From an uncultured Nitrosomonas sp. (GTDB lineage: Bacteria; Pseudomonadota; Gammaproteobacteria; Burkholderiales; Nitrosomonadaceae), in NCBI RefSeq assembly GCF_902826915.1, contig NZ_CADEGP010000009.1, forward strand, positions 1 through 57,971: a stretch of DNA of 57,971 bases. The letters run 5' to 3'. The notes under the pieces are model-generated. The model was not told the DNA's origin, made no database searches, and saw only the letters and a list, made by a program, of their open reading frames with translations. Positions 18,247-27,589 of the stretch are shown here, in pieces. Position 1 is the first letter of the stretch; each line of letters starts with the position of its first letter. A program made the position numbers and the translations under genes.

Positions 18247-19758
18247 ATGGCTATGGATCGACATTATCTGAATTTAGTTCAGAAACTGGAAGAGATTACT
18301 CATTTGAATGGTGTGATGAGCACGCTGGGGTGGGATCAGGAAGTGATGATGCCTGCGGGTGCCAGTGAAGCACGCGCGAAGCAGATTGCGGCGCTGGCAG
18401 GGGTGATTCATGAGTGCATGACTGATCCTGCGTTGGGGGATTGTCTCAATGAATTGAAAGAAAAGAATTCTGATTGTTTGGGTGAGGCGGAACGCTGCAA
18501 TATCCGCGAAGCGCTGCATAGTTATGAATTGGAAACCAAAGTACCGAAGCGATTGGTGCAGGAGTTGGCAGAGCTGGGTTCGCGTGGACAGGGTATTTGG
18601 GTGATGGCGCGGCAAGAGAATAAATTTTCCAATTTCGTGCCGGTGTTGAAGCAATTTTTGGAATTGAAGACGGAGTGGGCACAGCGTATATCACCCGATT
18701 TGAAACCTTATGATGCCAATATTGATCTGTTCGAGCGCGGGACAACAATGGATATGATTACGCCCATATTTGAACGCCTAAAACAGGAATTGATACCGTT
18801 GATTGAGGCTATTCAAAACCATCCGCAGCAACCGGATACGTCGTTCTTGCAGGGCAGGTTTGCGCTGGATAAGCAGGAAGCATTGGCGCGAAAAATCAGC
18901 CAGGATATCGGCTTTAATACGGATCGAGGTCGCATTGATGTGTCGGTACATCCTTTTTGTGGCGGCAGTCACCCGACTGATGTGCGGATCACAACGCGCT
19001 ATAAAGAGAGCGATTTTATCGAGTCATTGTATTCAGTAATTCACGAGACGGGTCATGCACTTTACGAGCAGGGGCGACCGCATGAGCTGGGGGATTTACC
19101 TGCATCCGAATCATTAACGATGGGAATTCATGAGTCCCAGTCGCTGTTTTGGGAGCGCATGGTTGCGCAAAGTAAGCCATTTTGCTCGCATTATTTCGAT
19201 ACGATCCGCACAGCATTTCCGGATAACTTGCAATCTGCTACCGTGGACTCGTTTTATCGCGCGATCAATAGCTGCAAACCGGATTTTATTCGCGTGGAGG
19301 CGGATGAAGTGACTTACCCGTTGCACGTCATATTGCGCTACGAAATCGAGAAGGGCTTGTTTGGAGGCTCGATGCAGGTCGATGATTTACCTGGTATTTG
19401 GAATGAATTGATGCAGAAATATCTAGGAATTAAGCCACCTACGGATACGTTGGGCGTACTACAAGATTCGCATTGGAGCGGTGGGGCATTTGGGTATTTC
19501 CCTTCGTATACGCTGGGTGCAATGTATGCGTGCCAGTTTTATAATACATTGCTGAACGAGCAACCGGAGGTGGAAAAAAACATTGCAGCAGGGAATTTTG
19601 CACCGATTAAAGGTTGGTTAAACGAGAAAATTCATCGTCAAGGCAGGCTCTACACATCGCAAGAGCTTGTTCAGCGTGTGACAGGCGAGGCATTGAATCC
19701 GGATTATTTTATTGGTTACTTAAAAAATAAATATAGTGAAATTTATGCGCTGGTTTAG
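18247..19758 (+). CDS. Metallocarboxypeptidase, M32 family
   Basis: M32 enzymes such as Taq and Pfu carboxypeptidases remove C-terminal residues one at a time and are cytosolic. The 503-residue protein has the zinc site HETGHALYEQG with His266, the family signature VHPFCGGSHPTDVRITTRY, ESLTMGIHESQSLFWERM and ILRYEIEKGLF. It starts at MAMDRHYL after AGAGCGGA. Its stop overlaps by 4 bp the stop of the convergent PBP7-like gene, so no terminator fits between them. Confidence 0.95.
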   Translation: MAMDRHYLNLVQKLEEITHLNGVMSTLGWDQEVMMPAGASEARAKQIAALAGVIHECMTDPALGDCLNELKEKNSDCLGEAERCNIREALHSYELETKVPKRLVQELAELGSRGQGIWVMARQENKFSNFVPVLKQFLELKTEWAQRISPDLKPYDANIDLFERGTTMDMITPIFERLKQELIPLIEAIQNHPQQPDTSFLQGRFALDKQEALARKISQDIGFNTDRGRIDVSVHPFCGGSHPTDVRITTRYKESDFIESLYSVIHETGHALYEQGRPHELGDLPASESLTMGIHESQSLFWERMVAQSKPFCSHYFDTIRTAFPDNLQSATVDSFYRAINSCKPDFIRVEADEVTYPLHVILRYEIEKGLFGGSMQVDDLPGIWNELMQKYLGIKPPTDTLGVLQDSHWSGGAFGYFPSYTLGAMYACQFYNTLLNEQPEVEKNIAAGNFAPIKGWLNEKIHRQGRLYTSQELVQRVTGEALNPDYFIGYLKNKYSEIYALV

Positions 19759-20645
19759 TGGTTATTACTTAGGCTCGGCTTTGCAGTAAGCAAAATTCTT
19801 TGATCTGATTCAGTTTTGTTGTGTTTACTTATGACCTGATTACTTTCTATCCATTTCTTGACACGATTTGCGTCACCGATGCGCGTATTTTTACCCCATG
19901 AATTGAGTAGTACGATGACAACGGGTTGTCCGGAAATTTTGGTGTGCATAACTAAGCAGCGTCCGGCCTCATTCAGGTAGCCAGTTTTGGAAACGTCGAT
20001 AGTCCAGTTTTGGCTCCGTACTAAGCTATTGGAATTGACGTACTGCAATTGACCGCGCTTATTTCCTGGGGATACGGAATGTTGAAATGCGGTGGAAAAT
20101 TCGCGTATAACAGCATAGCCGTTAGAGGCAGCGACCAATTTGGCTAAATCGCGTGCGGTTGCTACATTATTACTGCTCAATCCGGTAGGTTCGACAAATT
20201 GACTGTTGAACATGCCAATCTGTTTGGCTTTAATGTTCATGGCATTCACAAATTCCTCGGCGCCGCCGGGATAGGTCCGGCCTAATGCTGCTGCTGCCCG
20301 GTTTTCTGAAGACATGAGCGCCAATTTCAACAATTCATGTCGCGAAAGCTTACTGCCTACTGGAAGCCGGGAAGTCGTGTATTTCAATTTATCGACATCA
20401 GCATTTTCTATTGTGATAATTTCATCCGGTGGTAAACGTGCATCAAGTGTGACTATGGCAGTCATCAGCTTGGTGATTGAAGCAATGGGCATAACCTTAT
20501 CGGCATTCTTGTCATAAATGACATGCTCATTCTTTGCATTAAAAACAAGAGCCGCATGAGATTTAACATCTGGACTGTTTTTTTGTGCCAGTGAACTATT
20601 GGCATAAAAAAATAGGATGCAAGACAGAATAAATATTTGTTTCAT
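19755..20645 (-). CDS. pbpG: D-alanyl-D-alanine endopeptidase, PBP7-like
   Basis: A periplasmic serine peptidase that cuts peptidoglycan cross-links. ATG 20645 follows AAGGAAA on the minus strand and gives a signal peptide, MKQIFILSCILFFYANSSLA; the longer frame adds 14 unrelated residues. The 296-residue protein has the three active-site motifs: SITK with Ser56 and Lys59, the SEN triad in MSSENRAAAALG, and KTGYLNEAGRC. No C-terminal amphipathic domain of PBP5/6 type is present, which fits PBP7/PbpG. Confidence 0.92.
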   Translation of the reverse strand: MKQIFILSCILFFYANSSLAQKNSPDVKSHAALVFNAKNEHVIYDKNADKVMPIASITKLMTAIVTLDARLPPDEIITIENADVDKLKYTTSRLPVGSKLSRHELLKLALMSSENRAAAALGRTYPGGAEEFVNAMNIKAKQIGMFNSQFVEPTGLSSNNVATARDLAKLVAASNGYAVIREFSTAFQHSVSPGNKRGQLQYVNSNSLVRSQNWTIDVSKTGYLNEAGRCLVMHTKISGQPVVIVLLNSWGKNTRIGDANRVKKWIESNQVISKHNKTESDQRILLTAKPSLSNNH

Positions 20646-20950
20646 TATTTTCCTTCTCAATGGATGAAAATTGCAAATCAAGTACACATTAATTCACGCA
20701 TTTTTATGAACGAGGAAAATATTTTTTAATTTTTTATCAAGATACTTTATAGCAAAGAATATTTATTTGGTTGGGTGATTGTACGCGCATTTTGAGACGT
20801 GCTTTCTGTTTCTCATACACAAAACAATAGGCCAAGCTGACAGTTGCTTAATTTATTTATTCTCCATCCAATCTATGCAATTCCCTAGATGAAGCAAAAA
20901 ACTCTTCTACCCAAACTTGACCTATTTATAGCTACCCTGCTACTGATTTA
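20646..20950. other. Intergenic region before pbpG
   Basis: About 305 AT-rich bases contain no supported gene. The pbpG promoter should lie in the left part on the minus strand. No hairpin or repeat stands out. Confidence 0.6.
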
Positions 20951-21178
20951 TTATTTACCAAAGTTTGGTTGTTTTAATTTGGCAGGACAGGTGACCATTT
21001 CACCATCAACACGATCTTTGATTTTTTCGCCGGCTTTTTTGTTATCGCATTGCATTTTATTCAAGATGTCTTGGGCAGACATGGGGGGCATTGAAGATTC
21101 TTTGTTTCCGCTTGCCATAGTGACAGATGATCCTAGTAAAAAGGCTAAACCGATTGCAGCGATTAGAAATTTGCTCAT
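20951..21178 (-). CDS. Small secreted protein of unknown function
   Basis: ATG 21178 has AGGAG six bases before it, so it is preferred over the TTG two codons upstream, which would abut the Shine-Dalgarno. The 75-residue product begins MSKFLIAAIGLAFLLGSSVT and MASGN, a Sec signal peptide with probable cleavage near residue 22. The mature part (about 52 residues) has two cysteines (MQCDNKKAG and VTCPAKL) that could form a disulfide in the periplasm. I do not recognise a family. Confidence 0.72.
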   Translation of the reverse strand: MSKFLIAAIGLAFLLGSSVTMASGNKESSMPPMSAQDILNKMQCDNKKAGEKIKDRVDGEMVTCPAKLKQPNFGK

Positions 21179-21383
21179 TTTCAACTCCTATATTAATGTT
21201 ATGAAGGAAGCCAATTTTATATACCTGACTTACCAACCATGAATTTATCACAATCATGACTGAAATGGCCATTTCTTTTTTTAAATCTTATAATAAAGAA
21301 ATGGTGAACGAGTGTGTTTTTGGGATTGATTAAGTTTAGATTGACTAAGTGGGGTAGCAGACTTTATTAAACTAATTGATTTA

Positions 21384-21752
21384 TCATATAAATAGAACCG
21401 CTCCGACTCGTCGCCCTTCTTCAACTAGAATATTATAAGTCCTGCAACAAGCTTTTGTATCCATAATCTCAATTCCAATACCCATTTTAGCCGCTTGACT
21501 CAGTATGGAATGACTTGGAAATTGATGTGCGATACCCGTGCCTAGAACAATGATTTCAAGTGCATGAGGCAACAAATTTTCAAAATGTTGAATTTCTAGT
21601 TCAGAAACTGAAATAACCGGCCAGTTTTCAATCAGCCGATCCGGTAATACAATCAAATTTTTTTCATATCTTATTTGGTTGATTACTACATATCCGTCAC
21701 CATACCCAGTGAAAATATATTGATGAGAGAAATTGGCAGGGTGTAATTTCAA
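21384..21752 (-). CDS. Mth938-like domain protein (DUF498/NDUFAF3 fold)
   Basis: The 122-residue protein has the Mth938-like fold signature: ADK-type start, INQIRYEKNLIVLPDRLIENW, EIIVLGTGIAHQFPS and GIEIMDTKACCRTYNILVEEGRRVGAVLFI. Members include the human complex I assembly factor NDUFAF3. The bacterial function is unknown. It is 95 bp upstream of nothing obvious and read toward the small secreted gene on the same strand. Confidence 0.85.
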   Translation of the reverse strand: MKLHPANFSHQYIFTGYGDGYVVINQIRYEKNLIVLPDRLIENWPVISVSELEIQHFENLLPHALEIIVLGTGIAHQFPSHSILSQAAKMGIGIEIMDTKACCRTYNILVEEGRRVGAVLFI

Positions 21753-21847
21753 CGCTTTGCTCCATAATGATTTGATCGTATCAACAGAGATTATGCATGA
21801 ATTGAATCAGGATACAACTAGCATCATGTCGGTGTTTTTGAACAGAC

Positions 21848-22126
21848 TCAAGCTAATTGCTCATTTTTTTCAGCTAGCTTTATTTCTACAAAGTTAACTA
21901 ATGAACTAAGTTTTTCAAAAGTCTTGGCACTAATCTCGTCATCTTCTATTGAGATGGAAAATTTTTTCTCTAAAGCCAAGATAACCGTGACGACTGCCAC
22001 TGAATCAAGCTCAGGAATGCCGCCAAGTAATTTTGCATCCGGCCCCATTGTATCAAGTCGTTTGCCTAATCCCAGGGTATCAGTCAGAATTTTTTTGATT
22101 TCCAAAGTATGGTTTGTATTAATCAC
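21848..22126 (-). CDS. Solo acyl carrier protein
   Basis: A 92-residue carrier protein with the phosphopantetheine site in GGIPELDSVAVVTVI (Ser42 in DSV). The four-helix ACP outline is clear: acidic helix II/III (SIEDDEISAKTFEKLSSL) and a trailing charged helix. It is not the fatty-acid synthase AcpP, which carries DSLDTVE and lies in the fab cluster. No acyltransferase or ketosynthase is adjacent, so its partner is unknown. Confidence 0.85.
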   Translation of the reverse strand: MINTNHTLEIKKILTDTLGLGKRLDTMGPDAKLLGGIPELDSVAVVTVILALEKKFSISIEDDEISAKTFEKLSSLVNFVEIKLAEKNEQLA

Positions 22127-22180
22127 AGTAAAAAATTATTTGTTATTCAGTATTGCATGATTATAAATCTGATTTAGGTG

Positions 22181-22210
22181 ATTATCACTGATTTACACAG
22201 TGATAATTTT
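22181..22210. terminator. Inverted repeat between flgA and acp
   Basis: ATTATCACTG (22181-22190) and CAGTGATAAT (22198-22207) form a perfect 10-bp stem with a 7-base loop, followed on the plus strand by TTT. It lies just after flgA. The T-tract is on the opposite side to flgA transcription, so it may equally be an operator in front of acp. Confidence 0.5.
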
Positions 22211-22253
22211 TAGCGCTTGGTTATTACATGGGAATTATTTTACTGGCGATGAA

Positions 22254-22976
22254 TTATGGCCTTATTTCAACGATTGAATTGGGGCGTGCCAATCCGCTGA
22301 TGATTCGTCCTGATTTATTGCGAACTTGAATAACCTGACCATCAGCTGCATCAGCTAATGCTTGTCCTTCTGATTGGATATTAAACCCGCGGCCTTGTAC
22401 AACCAGATTGACGGTTTGTCCACGCAAGATTACATGAGGAGCTCGTAGCATTTGCGGACGTAGTGGCTGGCCGGCAGGTAAATTGGTTGCAGCGACTTTG
22501 CCAACTATTAGCGCGACATCGGTGAGTATGCCCTCGGGTAATTGTGCCAAATTAGTATTCTGAGGTGCTATATCCTCATATGTAATAATTTGTCCAGTAG
22601 CTATAGGCCGCGTGGTATGTAATACGTCCGACATTACATTTATTTCTGTTTGCACGTAGATGGTCCAAGTTGCAAGCTCGCTATTACAACGAACACCAAT
22701 CGAAGTTTTCCCCCACAGGCGATTGCCTGCGGGAATAAAGGGTTCTAATTGCGGACATTTTGGTAACGCCAGATGTTTATCAATTTGACCGACATTCACG
22801 ATGACTTGTCCAGGTAGATTAGTTGTGTTGTTGTAAAGGAAATTCTCAATTGCATTATTTATCAGAGGTATTTCTTGATTAGGGAGAACAGTTTTGTGCC
22901 GAGATGCAAATGCAGGAGTAAAAAAAACAAGTGTCAACATGAATAGGCAAAGAATTAACATTGAGTAACGTATCAT
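22254..22976 (-). CDS. flgA: Flagellar P-ring assembly chaperone FlgA
   Basis: FlgA is a periplasmic chaperone needed to build the FlgI P-ring. The 240-residue protein has a signal peptide (about 1-24, LILCLFMLTLVFFTPAFA) and a C-terminal SAF domain (LRPQMLRAPHVILRGQTVNL, QGRGFNIQSEGQALADA). It is divergent from flgB. The flgM and flgN genes that often follow flgA are not here; acp follows instead. Confidence 0.95.
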   Translation of the reverse strand: MIRYSMLILCLFMLTLVFFTPAFASRHKTVLPNQEIPLINNAIENFLYNNTTNLPGQVIVNVGQIDKHLALPKCPQLEPFIPAGNRLWGKTSIGVRCNSELATWTIYVQTEINVMSDVLHTTRPIATGQIITYEDIAPQNTNLAQLPEGILTDVALIVGKVAATNLPAGQPLRPQMLRAPHVILRGQTVNLVVQGRGFNIQSEGQALADAADGQVIQVRNKSGRIISGLARPNSIVEIRP

Positions 22977-23135
22977 AATTTTTTATCCACTGAGCCATTC
23001 GTTCTTGCCGGTTTCGGCAAATATTGCCGCCATATCCACATATTAAACAATTGCAAATGGATTGATGCTCAAAGATAACGTCTGTTTCTTGTCTTTATTG
23101 TTGATTCGTCTATCAATCTGAACATTTAACATAGT

Positions 23136-23151
23136 TGGCATGCTAACTGCT
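23136..23151 (+). promoter_or_regulatory. Sigma-54-like promoter upstream of flgB
   Basis: TGGCATGCTAACTGCT carries the essential GG and GC dinucleotides 10 bp apart and matches TGGCAC-N5-TTGCA at the core positions. Transcription would start near 23162, downstream of the alternative ATG at 23157, which supports the flgB start at 23193. Experimental proof is lacking. Confidence 0.6.
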
Positions 23152-23192
23152 AATAAATGAATAGAAAATATTTGATTAAGGCGACAAAGAAG

Positions 23193-23603
23193 ATGATAAA
23201 CAAACTTGATAAAGAATTAAATTATCACCATAACGCTTTAAGTTTAAGGGTCGCAAGGCAGGAATTGCTTTCAAGCAATGTGGCTAATGCTGATACCCCT
23301 AATTTTAAAGCGAAAGATATCGACTTTGCCAGCATGCTTCAAGAAAAGATTTCTTCAACTCCAGGCCTGAAAAATGTAAACCTTAATACGACATCGACAA
23401 TGCACATTAATTCCTCTGCACCTGGATTATTCGGAGACAATATTCTATATCGCGTCCCCCTACAACCCAGTGCAGATGGGAATACGGTGGATATGGATAT
23501 GGAACGTACCCGATTTGCTGATAACGCAATTAAGTACGATGCGAGCATCGCTTTCTTAAATTATGAATTTAGATTTTTATCATTAGCATTGCAGGAGAGA
23601 TAG
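23193..23603 (+). CDS. flgB: Flagellar proximal rod protein FlgB
   Basis: FlgB forms part of the proximal rod of the basal body. I start it at ATG 23193 (MINKLDKELNYHHNAL), the usual family start; the frame is open to 23157, which lies before the expected transcription start. The 136-residue product has the rod signature LLSSNVANADTPNFKAKDI and ends with the helix typical of the family. First gene of the flgBCDEFGHIJKL run. Confidence 0.94.
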   Translation: MINKLDKELNYHHNALSLRVARQELLSSNVANADTPNFKAKDIDFASMLQEKISSTPGLKNVNLNTTSTMHINSSAPGLFGDNILYRVPLQPSADGNTVDMDMERTRFADNAIKYDASIAFLNYEFRFLSLALQER

Positions 23604-23606
23604 AAA

Positions 23607-24011
23607 ATGTCATTGTTTAATGTATTTGGTATAGCAAGCTCGTCCATGTCTGCACAGTCACAACGTCTGAATGTGGTGGCGAGTAATCTTTCGAATGCGG
23701 ACAGTGTAACCAGCTCGACTGGAGAGCCTTACCGTGGACGTCAAGTTGTTTTCAGTACATTACGTGCGGATGCTAATGGTGCAGCTGGCGTTAAGGTTGC
23801 AGGTGTTGTTCATGATCCTTCGCCGATGCGCCAAGTATTTGATCCCAACCATCCATTTGCGAGCCCAAGCGGTTATGTAACGATGCCGAATGTTAGTGTC
23901 GTCGATGAAATGGTCAATATGATGTCGGCTTCACGCTCGTATCAAAATAGTGTCGATATGATGAACACTACTAAATCACTGCTACAAAAAACCCTGACTA
24001 TAGGTCAATAA
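23607..24011 (+). CDS. flgC: Flagellar proximal rod protein FlgC
   Basis: A 134-residue rod component with the N-terminal signature SAQSQRLNVVASNLSNADSV and C-terminal VDEMVNMMSASRSYQNSVDM, the paired helices that make the coiled axial structure. Starts three bases after flgB. Confidence 0.97.
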   Translation: MSLFNVFGIASSSMSAQSQRLNVVASNLSNADSVTSSTGEPYRGRQVVFSTLRADANGAAGVKVAGVVHDPSPMRQVFDPNHPFASPSGYVTMPNVSVVDEMVNMMSASRSYQNSVDMMNTTKSLLQKTLTIGQ

Positions 24012-24022
24012 AGGAGCATTTT

Positions 24023-24694
24023 ATGAATTCAGTTCAACAACAAGCCGATTTGCCATCAGTATCATCGGGAACCACGACAGGTATCACAGCTAAGAAACAA
24101 GCCGAAGATCCTCAAGATCGCTTTCTGAAGCTCCTGGTTACCCAAATGAAAAATCAGGACCCATTGAAACCGCTGGATAACGCAGAAGTGACTAGTCAGT
24201 TGGCGCAAATTAGCACGGTGACAGGTATCGATAAATTAAATTCAACGCTGCAGCAATTGGTTTCCAGTACTGATGATAGTCGATCAGTAGAGGCACTGGA
24301 AATGATTGGACATAGTGCTTTTGTTCCCGGAAAGTCAATATCTCTTGAAGGAGAGGGTGCCATAGCCGGGATCGAATTAGAACAATCGGTCGATCAAGCT
24401 ATTGTAACGATATTCGATAGTTCGGGGATTGCAATTCACACTAAGACACTTGGTGTGCAACCGGCCGGTGTTAGTACTATTGGTTGGGATGGTGCGACAG
24501 ATAGTGGCGCTAAAGCTGCAGATGGAGACTATACCTTTACAGTCACGGCAAAGCAGGGTGATAAGGAAGTTAAGGTCAATACACTTTCATTTGGCACAGT
24601 AAACAGTGTTTCCCATGGAGATCTGGGAACGCATCTGGATATGGGTAATAAGTTGGGATTAGTCAGTTTGTCTGATATTAAACAGGTTTTTTGA
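24023..24694 (+). CDS. flgD: Flagellar hook cap/assembly protein FlgD
   Basis: FlgD caps the growing hook and helps FlgE polymerise. The 223-residue protein has the conserved N-terminal region QDRFLKLLVTQMKNQDPLKP and NAEVTSQLAQISTV, followed by FlgD Ig-like and Tudor-like domains (IGWDGATDSGAKAADGDYTF). GGAG lies before the start. Confidence 0.97.
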   Translation: MNSVQQQADLPSVSSGTTTGITAKKQAEDPQDRFLKLLVTQMKNQDPLKPLDNAEVTSQLAQISTVTGIDKLNSTLQQLVSSTDDSRSVEALEMIGHSAFVPGKSISLEGEGAIAGIELEQSVDQAIVTIFDSSGIAIHTKTLGVQPAGVSTIGWDGATDSGAKAADGDYTFTVTAKQGDKEVKVNTLSFGTVNSVSHGDLGTHLDMGNKLGLVSLSDIKQVF

Positions 24695-24707
24695 TTAGGA
24701 GAGCAAG

Positions 24708-25982
24708 ATGAGTTTTCAACAAGGTTTAAGTGGTTTAAGTGCGGCGTCGACAAATCTTGATGTCGTTGGCAATAACATTGCCAATGCAAATACTGTTGGA
24801 TATAAACAGGCTCAAGCTCAATTTACCGATATATTTGCAAACTCGTTGGATGGAGCAGGTTCCTCCCGTACGCAGATAGGTATCGGCGCACGGGTAGCCA
24901 CAGTCGCACAATCGTTCAATCAAGGAGATATTGCGCCGACCAATAATCCGCTGGATATAGCGATAAATGGACAAGGCTTTTTCCGCATGAGTGATAACGG
25001 TGTGATCAGTTATAGTCGGAATGGTCAATTTCGTCTTGATGGAAATGGGTTTCTTACAGATGCAAATGGAACAAATTTAACGGGATATGCTGCAGGTGCC
25101 GATGGAAACATAGACTCCAGTCAACCCACCCTTTTAAAATTAAGTACATCTGATATTCCACCAAAGATTACATCAACTTTCAACTTAGGTTTCAATTTGC
25201 CATCAAATGCAACAGCACCTGACGTAGCTACTTTTGATGCGAATAACCTCAGGAGCTTTAATCGGACAAGATCTGGAGAGTTTTTCGATAGTCTGGGTAA
25301 TAATCATGTGCTTTCGTATTATTTCCAGAAATCGGATACAACAGCCAATACATGGAATATGTACGCGAGCGTCGATGGTGCAGTAGATGGAACAACGGGA
25401 GTTCCTATTGGAGTTACCTTAGATGGGGCACCTTCAGTAACATTAACGTTTGATGAAAATGGAATTTTGACTGCACCCTCTGCATCTTTTAACGTGTCGG
25501 TTGATTTTGCCACCATCGAACCAACACTGGGAGCAGATTCTCCATTGATCTTCGCCTTGGATTTAACTACAGCAACACAATTTGGATCTGATTTTGGCGT
25601 TAATTTATCACAAAGTGATGGGTATGCATCGGGTCGGTTGGCTGGTTTTACAACAGGCGCTGATGGCGTGATTCAAGGAAATTATAGTAATGGGCAAAAT
25701 AGGTCGCTGGGACAAGTTGTCTTGGCCAATTTTGTTAATCCACAGGGCCTAAATCCTATTGGTGATGGTCGTTGGATAGAAACACCCAGCTCAGGCCAAC
25801 CTTTGGTTGGGCAGCCAAATTCGGGAACATTAGGAACACTCCAAGCTTCAGCCGTTGAAGCTGCTAATGTGGATTTAACCTCTGAATTGGTGAAAATGAT
25901 TACCGCGCAGCGGATGTATCAAGCGAATGCCAAGACCATTGAGACTCAGGATACTGTTTTGCAAACATTGGTTAATCTTTAA
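24708..25982 (+). CDS. flgE: Flagellar hook protein FlgE
   Basis: FlgE builds the hook. The 424 residues have the N-terminal axial motif LSGLSAASTNLDVVGNNIAN, a D1/D2 region with FFRMSDNGVISYSRNGQF, and the C-terminal VDLTSELVKMITAQRMYQAN. Length is typical for betaproteobacteria. Confidence 0.98.
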   Translation: MSFQQGLSGLSAASTNLDVVGNNIANANTVGYKQAQAQFTDIFANSLDGAGSSRTQIGIGARVATVAQSFNQGDIAPTNNPLDIAINGQGFFRMSDNGVISYSRNGQFRLDGNGFLTDANGTNLTGYAAGADGNIDSSQPTLLKLSTSDIPPKITSTFNLGFNLPSNATAPDVATFDANNLRSFNRTRSGEFFDSLGNNHVLSYYFQKSDTTANTWNMYASVDGAVDGTTGVPIGVTLDGAPSVTLTFDENGILTAPSASFNVSVDFATIEPTLGADSPLIFALDLTTATQFGSDFGVNLSQSDGYASGRLAGFTTGADGVIQGNYSNGQNRSLGQVVLANFVNPQGLNPIGDGRWIETPSSGQPLVGQPNSGTLGTLQASAVEAANVDLTSELVKMITAQRMYQANAKTIETQDTVLQTLVNL

Positions 25983-26010
25983 CTTTTTTACCCGAGCTGA
26001 GTAAGCATTC

Positions 26011-26754
26011 ATGGACCGACTTATTTATACATCGATGACTGGTGCAAACCATACGCTGAATCAACAAGCGACCGTTGCACACAATCTCGCTAATGCATCG
26101 ACAACGGGTTACCGGGCTGAGACCAATGCATTCCGTGCTGTTCCACTATTTGGAGATGGATTGCCAACACGCGCTTTTGTAGTGGATTCAACGACAGGTT
26201 CCGATTTTACCGCGGGTCCATTAGAGACGACTGGACGAGATCTTGATGTTGCTATTCGGGGTCCTGGTTGGATTGCTGTGCAACTTGATAATGGTGAAGA
26301 GGCGTATACCCGGAATGGCAGCTTGCAAGTTGGTGCCAATGGCTTGCTTTCAACCCAGAATGGATTGAAAGTCAAAGGTGACGTTGGGGTTATTTCTGTT
26401 CCGCCGGAAACGCGCATTACTATCGGTGTAGATGGAACTGTATCGACAGTCCCGCTTAATGCTCTGCCTAATACGGTGGCTATAGTTGGGCGAATTAAAT
26501 TGGTTAATCCACCAGAAGAAAATCTTGTAAAGGGTGCCGATGGCTTGTTTCGTCAAAAAGATGGCAAAGAGGCGCTGGTTGATGCCAGAGTCCGACTGAT
26601 TGATGGAACCCTGGAAGGGAGTAACGTGAATGTTGTGCATGAAATGGTCAATATGATCGCTCTGGCTCGTCAGTTCGATATGCAAATGAAGATGCTGGAA
26701 AACGCGCAGAGCAATGCGCAACAGGCAAGTCAAGTTATGCTGGTTAGAGCTTAG
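26011..26754 (+). CDS. flgF: Flagellar distal-side rod protein FlgF
   Basis: FlgF is part of the rod between FlgB/C and FlgG. The 247 residues start MDRLIYTSMTGANHTLNQQ and end with NVVHEMVNMIALARQFDMQM. It is shorter than FlgE and lacks the D2 domain, as expected. Confidence 0.97.
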   Translation: MDRLIYTSMTGANHTLNQQATVAHNLANASTTGYRAETNAFRAVPLFGDGLPTRAFVVDSTTGSDFTAGPLETTGRDLDVAIRGPGWIAVQLDNGEEAYTRNGSLQVGANGLLSTQNGLKVKGDVGVISVPPETRITIGVDGTVSTVPLNALPNTVAIVGRIKLVNPPEENLVKGADGLFRQKDGKEALVDARVRLIDGTLEGSNVNVVHEMVNMIALARQFDMQMKMLENAQSNAQQASQVMLVRA

Positions 26755-26781
26755 CAACAATTAAATATAGGAATTGATCAA

Positions 26782-27564
26782 ATGATACGTTCATTATGGA
26801 TTTCCAAAACGGGTTTAGAAGCACAGCAAACCAAATTGGATGTTATTGCTAATAATTTGGCGAATGTCAATACCAATGGCTTTAAGCGGTCTCGCGCAGT
26901 ATTTGAAGATTTGATGTATCAAACATTGCGTCAACCAGGTGCTCAGTCCTCGCAACAAACTCAGTTGCCTTCCGGCTTACAGCTTGGCACGGGCGTTAAA
27001 CCAGTTGCAACTGAGAGTATATTCACTCAGGGAATAATACAGCCAACTGATAATCCACGCGACGTTGCAATCCGTGGACTGGGTTTTTTTCAGGTTTTAA
27101 TGCCTGATGGCACAACCGCTTACACGCGTGATGGAGCATTTCAATTAGACCTTAATGGTCAACTTGTAACGTCCAGTGGGTATATGGTGCAGCCGGCAAT
27201 TGTTGTTCCCCCGAATACACAGACGGTTACTGTAGGACGGGATGGTACGGTATCTGCAACGGTACCAGGTGCAACTGCGCCGATACAGCTTGGTAATATC
27301 CAATTGGCAAGTTTTATTAATCCATCTGGATTACAGAAAATGGGTGAGAATTTATACATGGAAACTGCATCCAGCGGAACACCCAATCAGAATGCGCCTG
27401 GCACCAATGGACTAGGGATTCTAGATCAGGGGTTTGTTGAAACTTCAAATGTAAGCGTGGTAGAGGAATTGGTTAATATGATTCAAACCCAGCGTGCTTA
27501 TGAAATGAATTCCAAGTCTATTGAGACTTCTGATCAAATGTTGCAAAGACTGGCGCAACTATAA
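26782..27564 (+). CDS. flgG: Flagellar distal rod protein FlgG
   Basis: FlgG is the main distal rod protein. The 260 residues contain [40 protein letters not shown] and the C-terminal [20 protein letters not shown], all typical of FlgG. ATAGGAAT lies before the start. Confidence 0.98.
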   Translation: MIRSLWISKTGLEAQQTKLDVIANNLANVNTNGFKRSRAVFEDLMYQTLRQPGAQSSQQTQLPSGLQLGTGVKPVATESIFTQGIIQPTDNPRDVAIRGLGFFQVLMPDGTTAYTRDGAFQLDLNGQLVTSSGYMVQPAIVVPPNTQTVTVGRDGTVSATVPGATAPIQLGNIQLASFINPSGLQKMGENLYMETASSGTPNQNAPGTNGLGILDQGFVETSNVSVVEELVNMIQTQRAYEMNSKSIETSDQMLQRLAQL

Positions 27565-27589
27565 TTGGTAAATTAACGGGAGCAATAGA

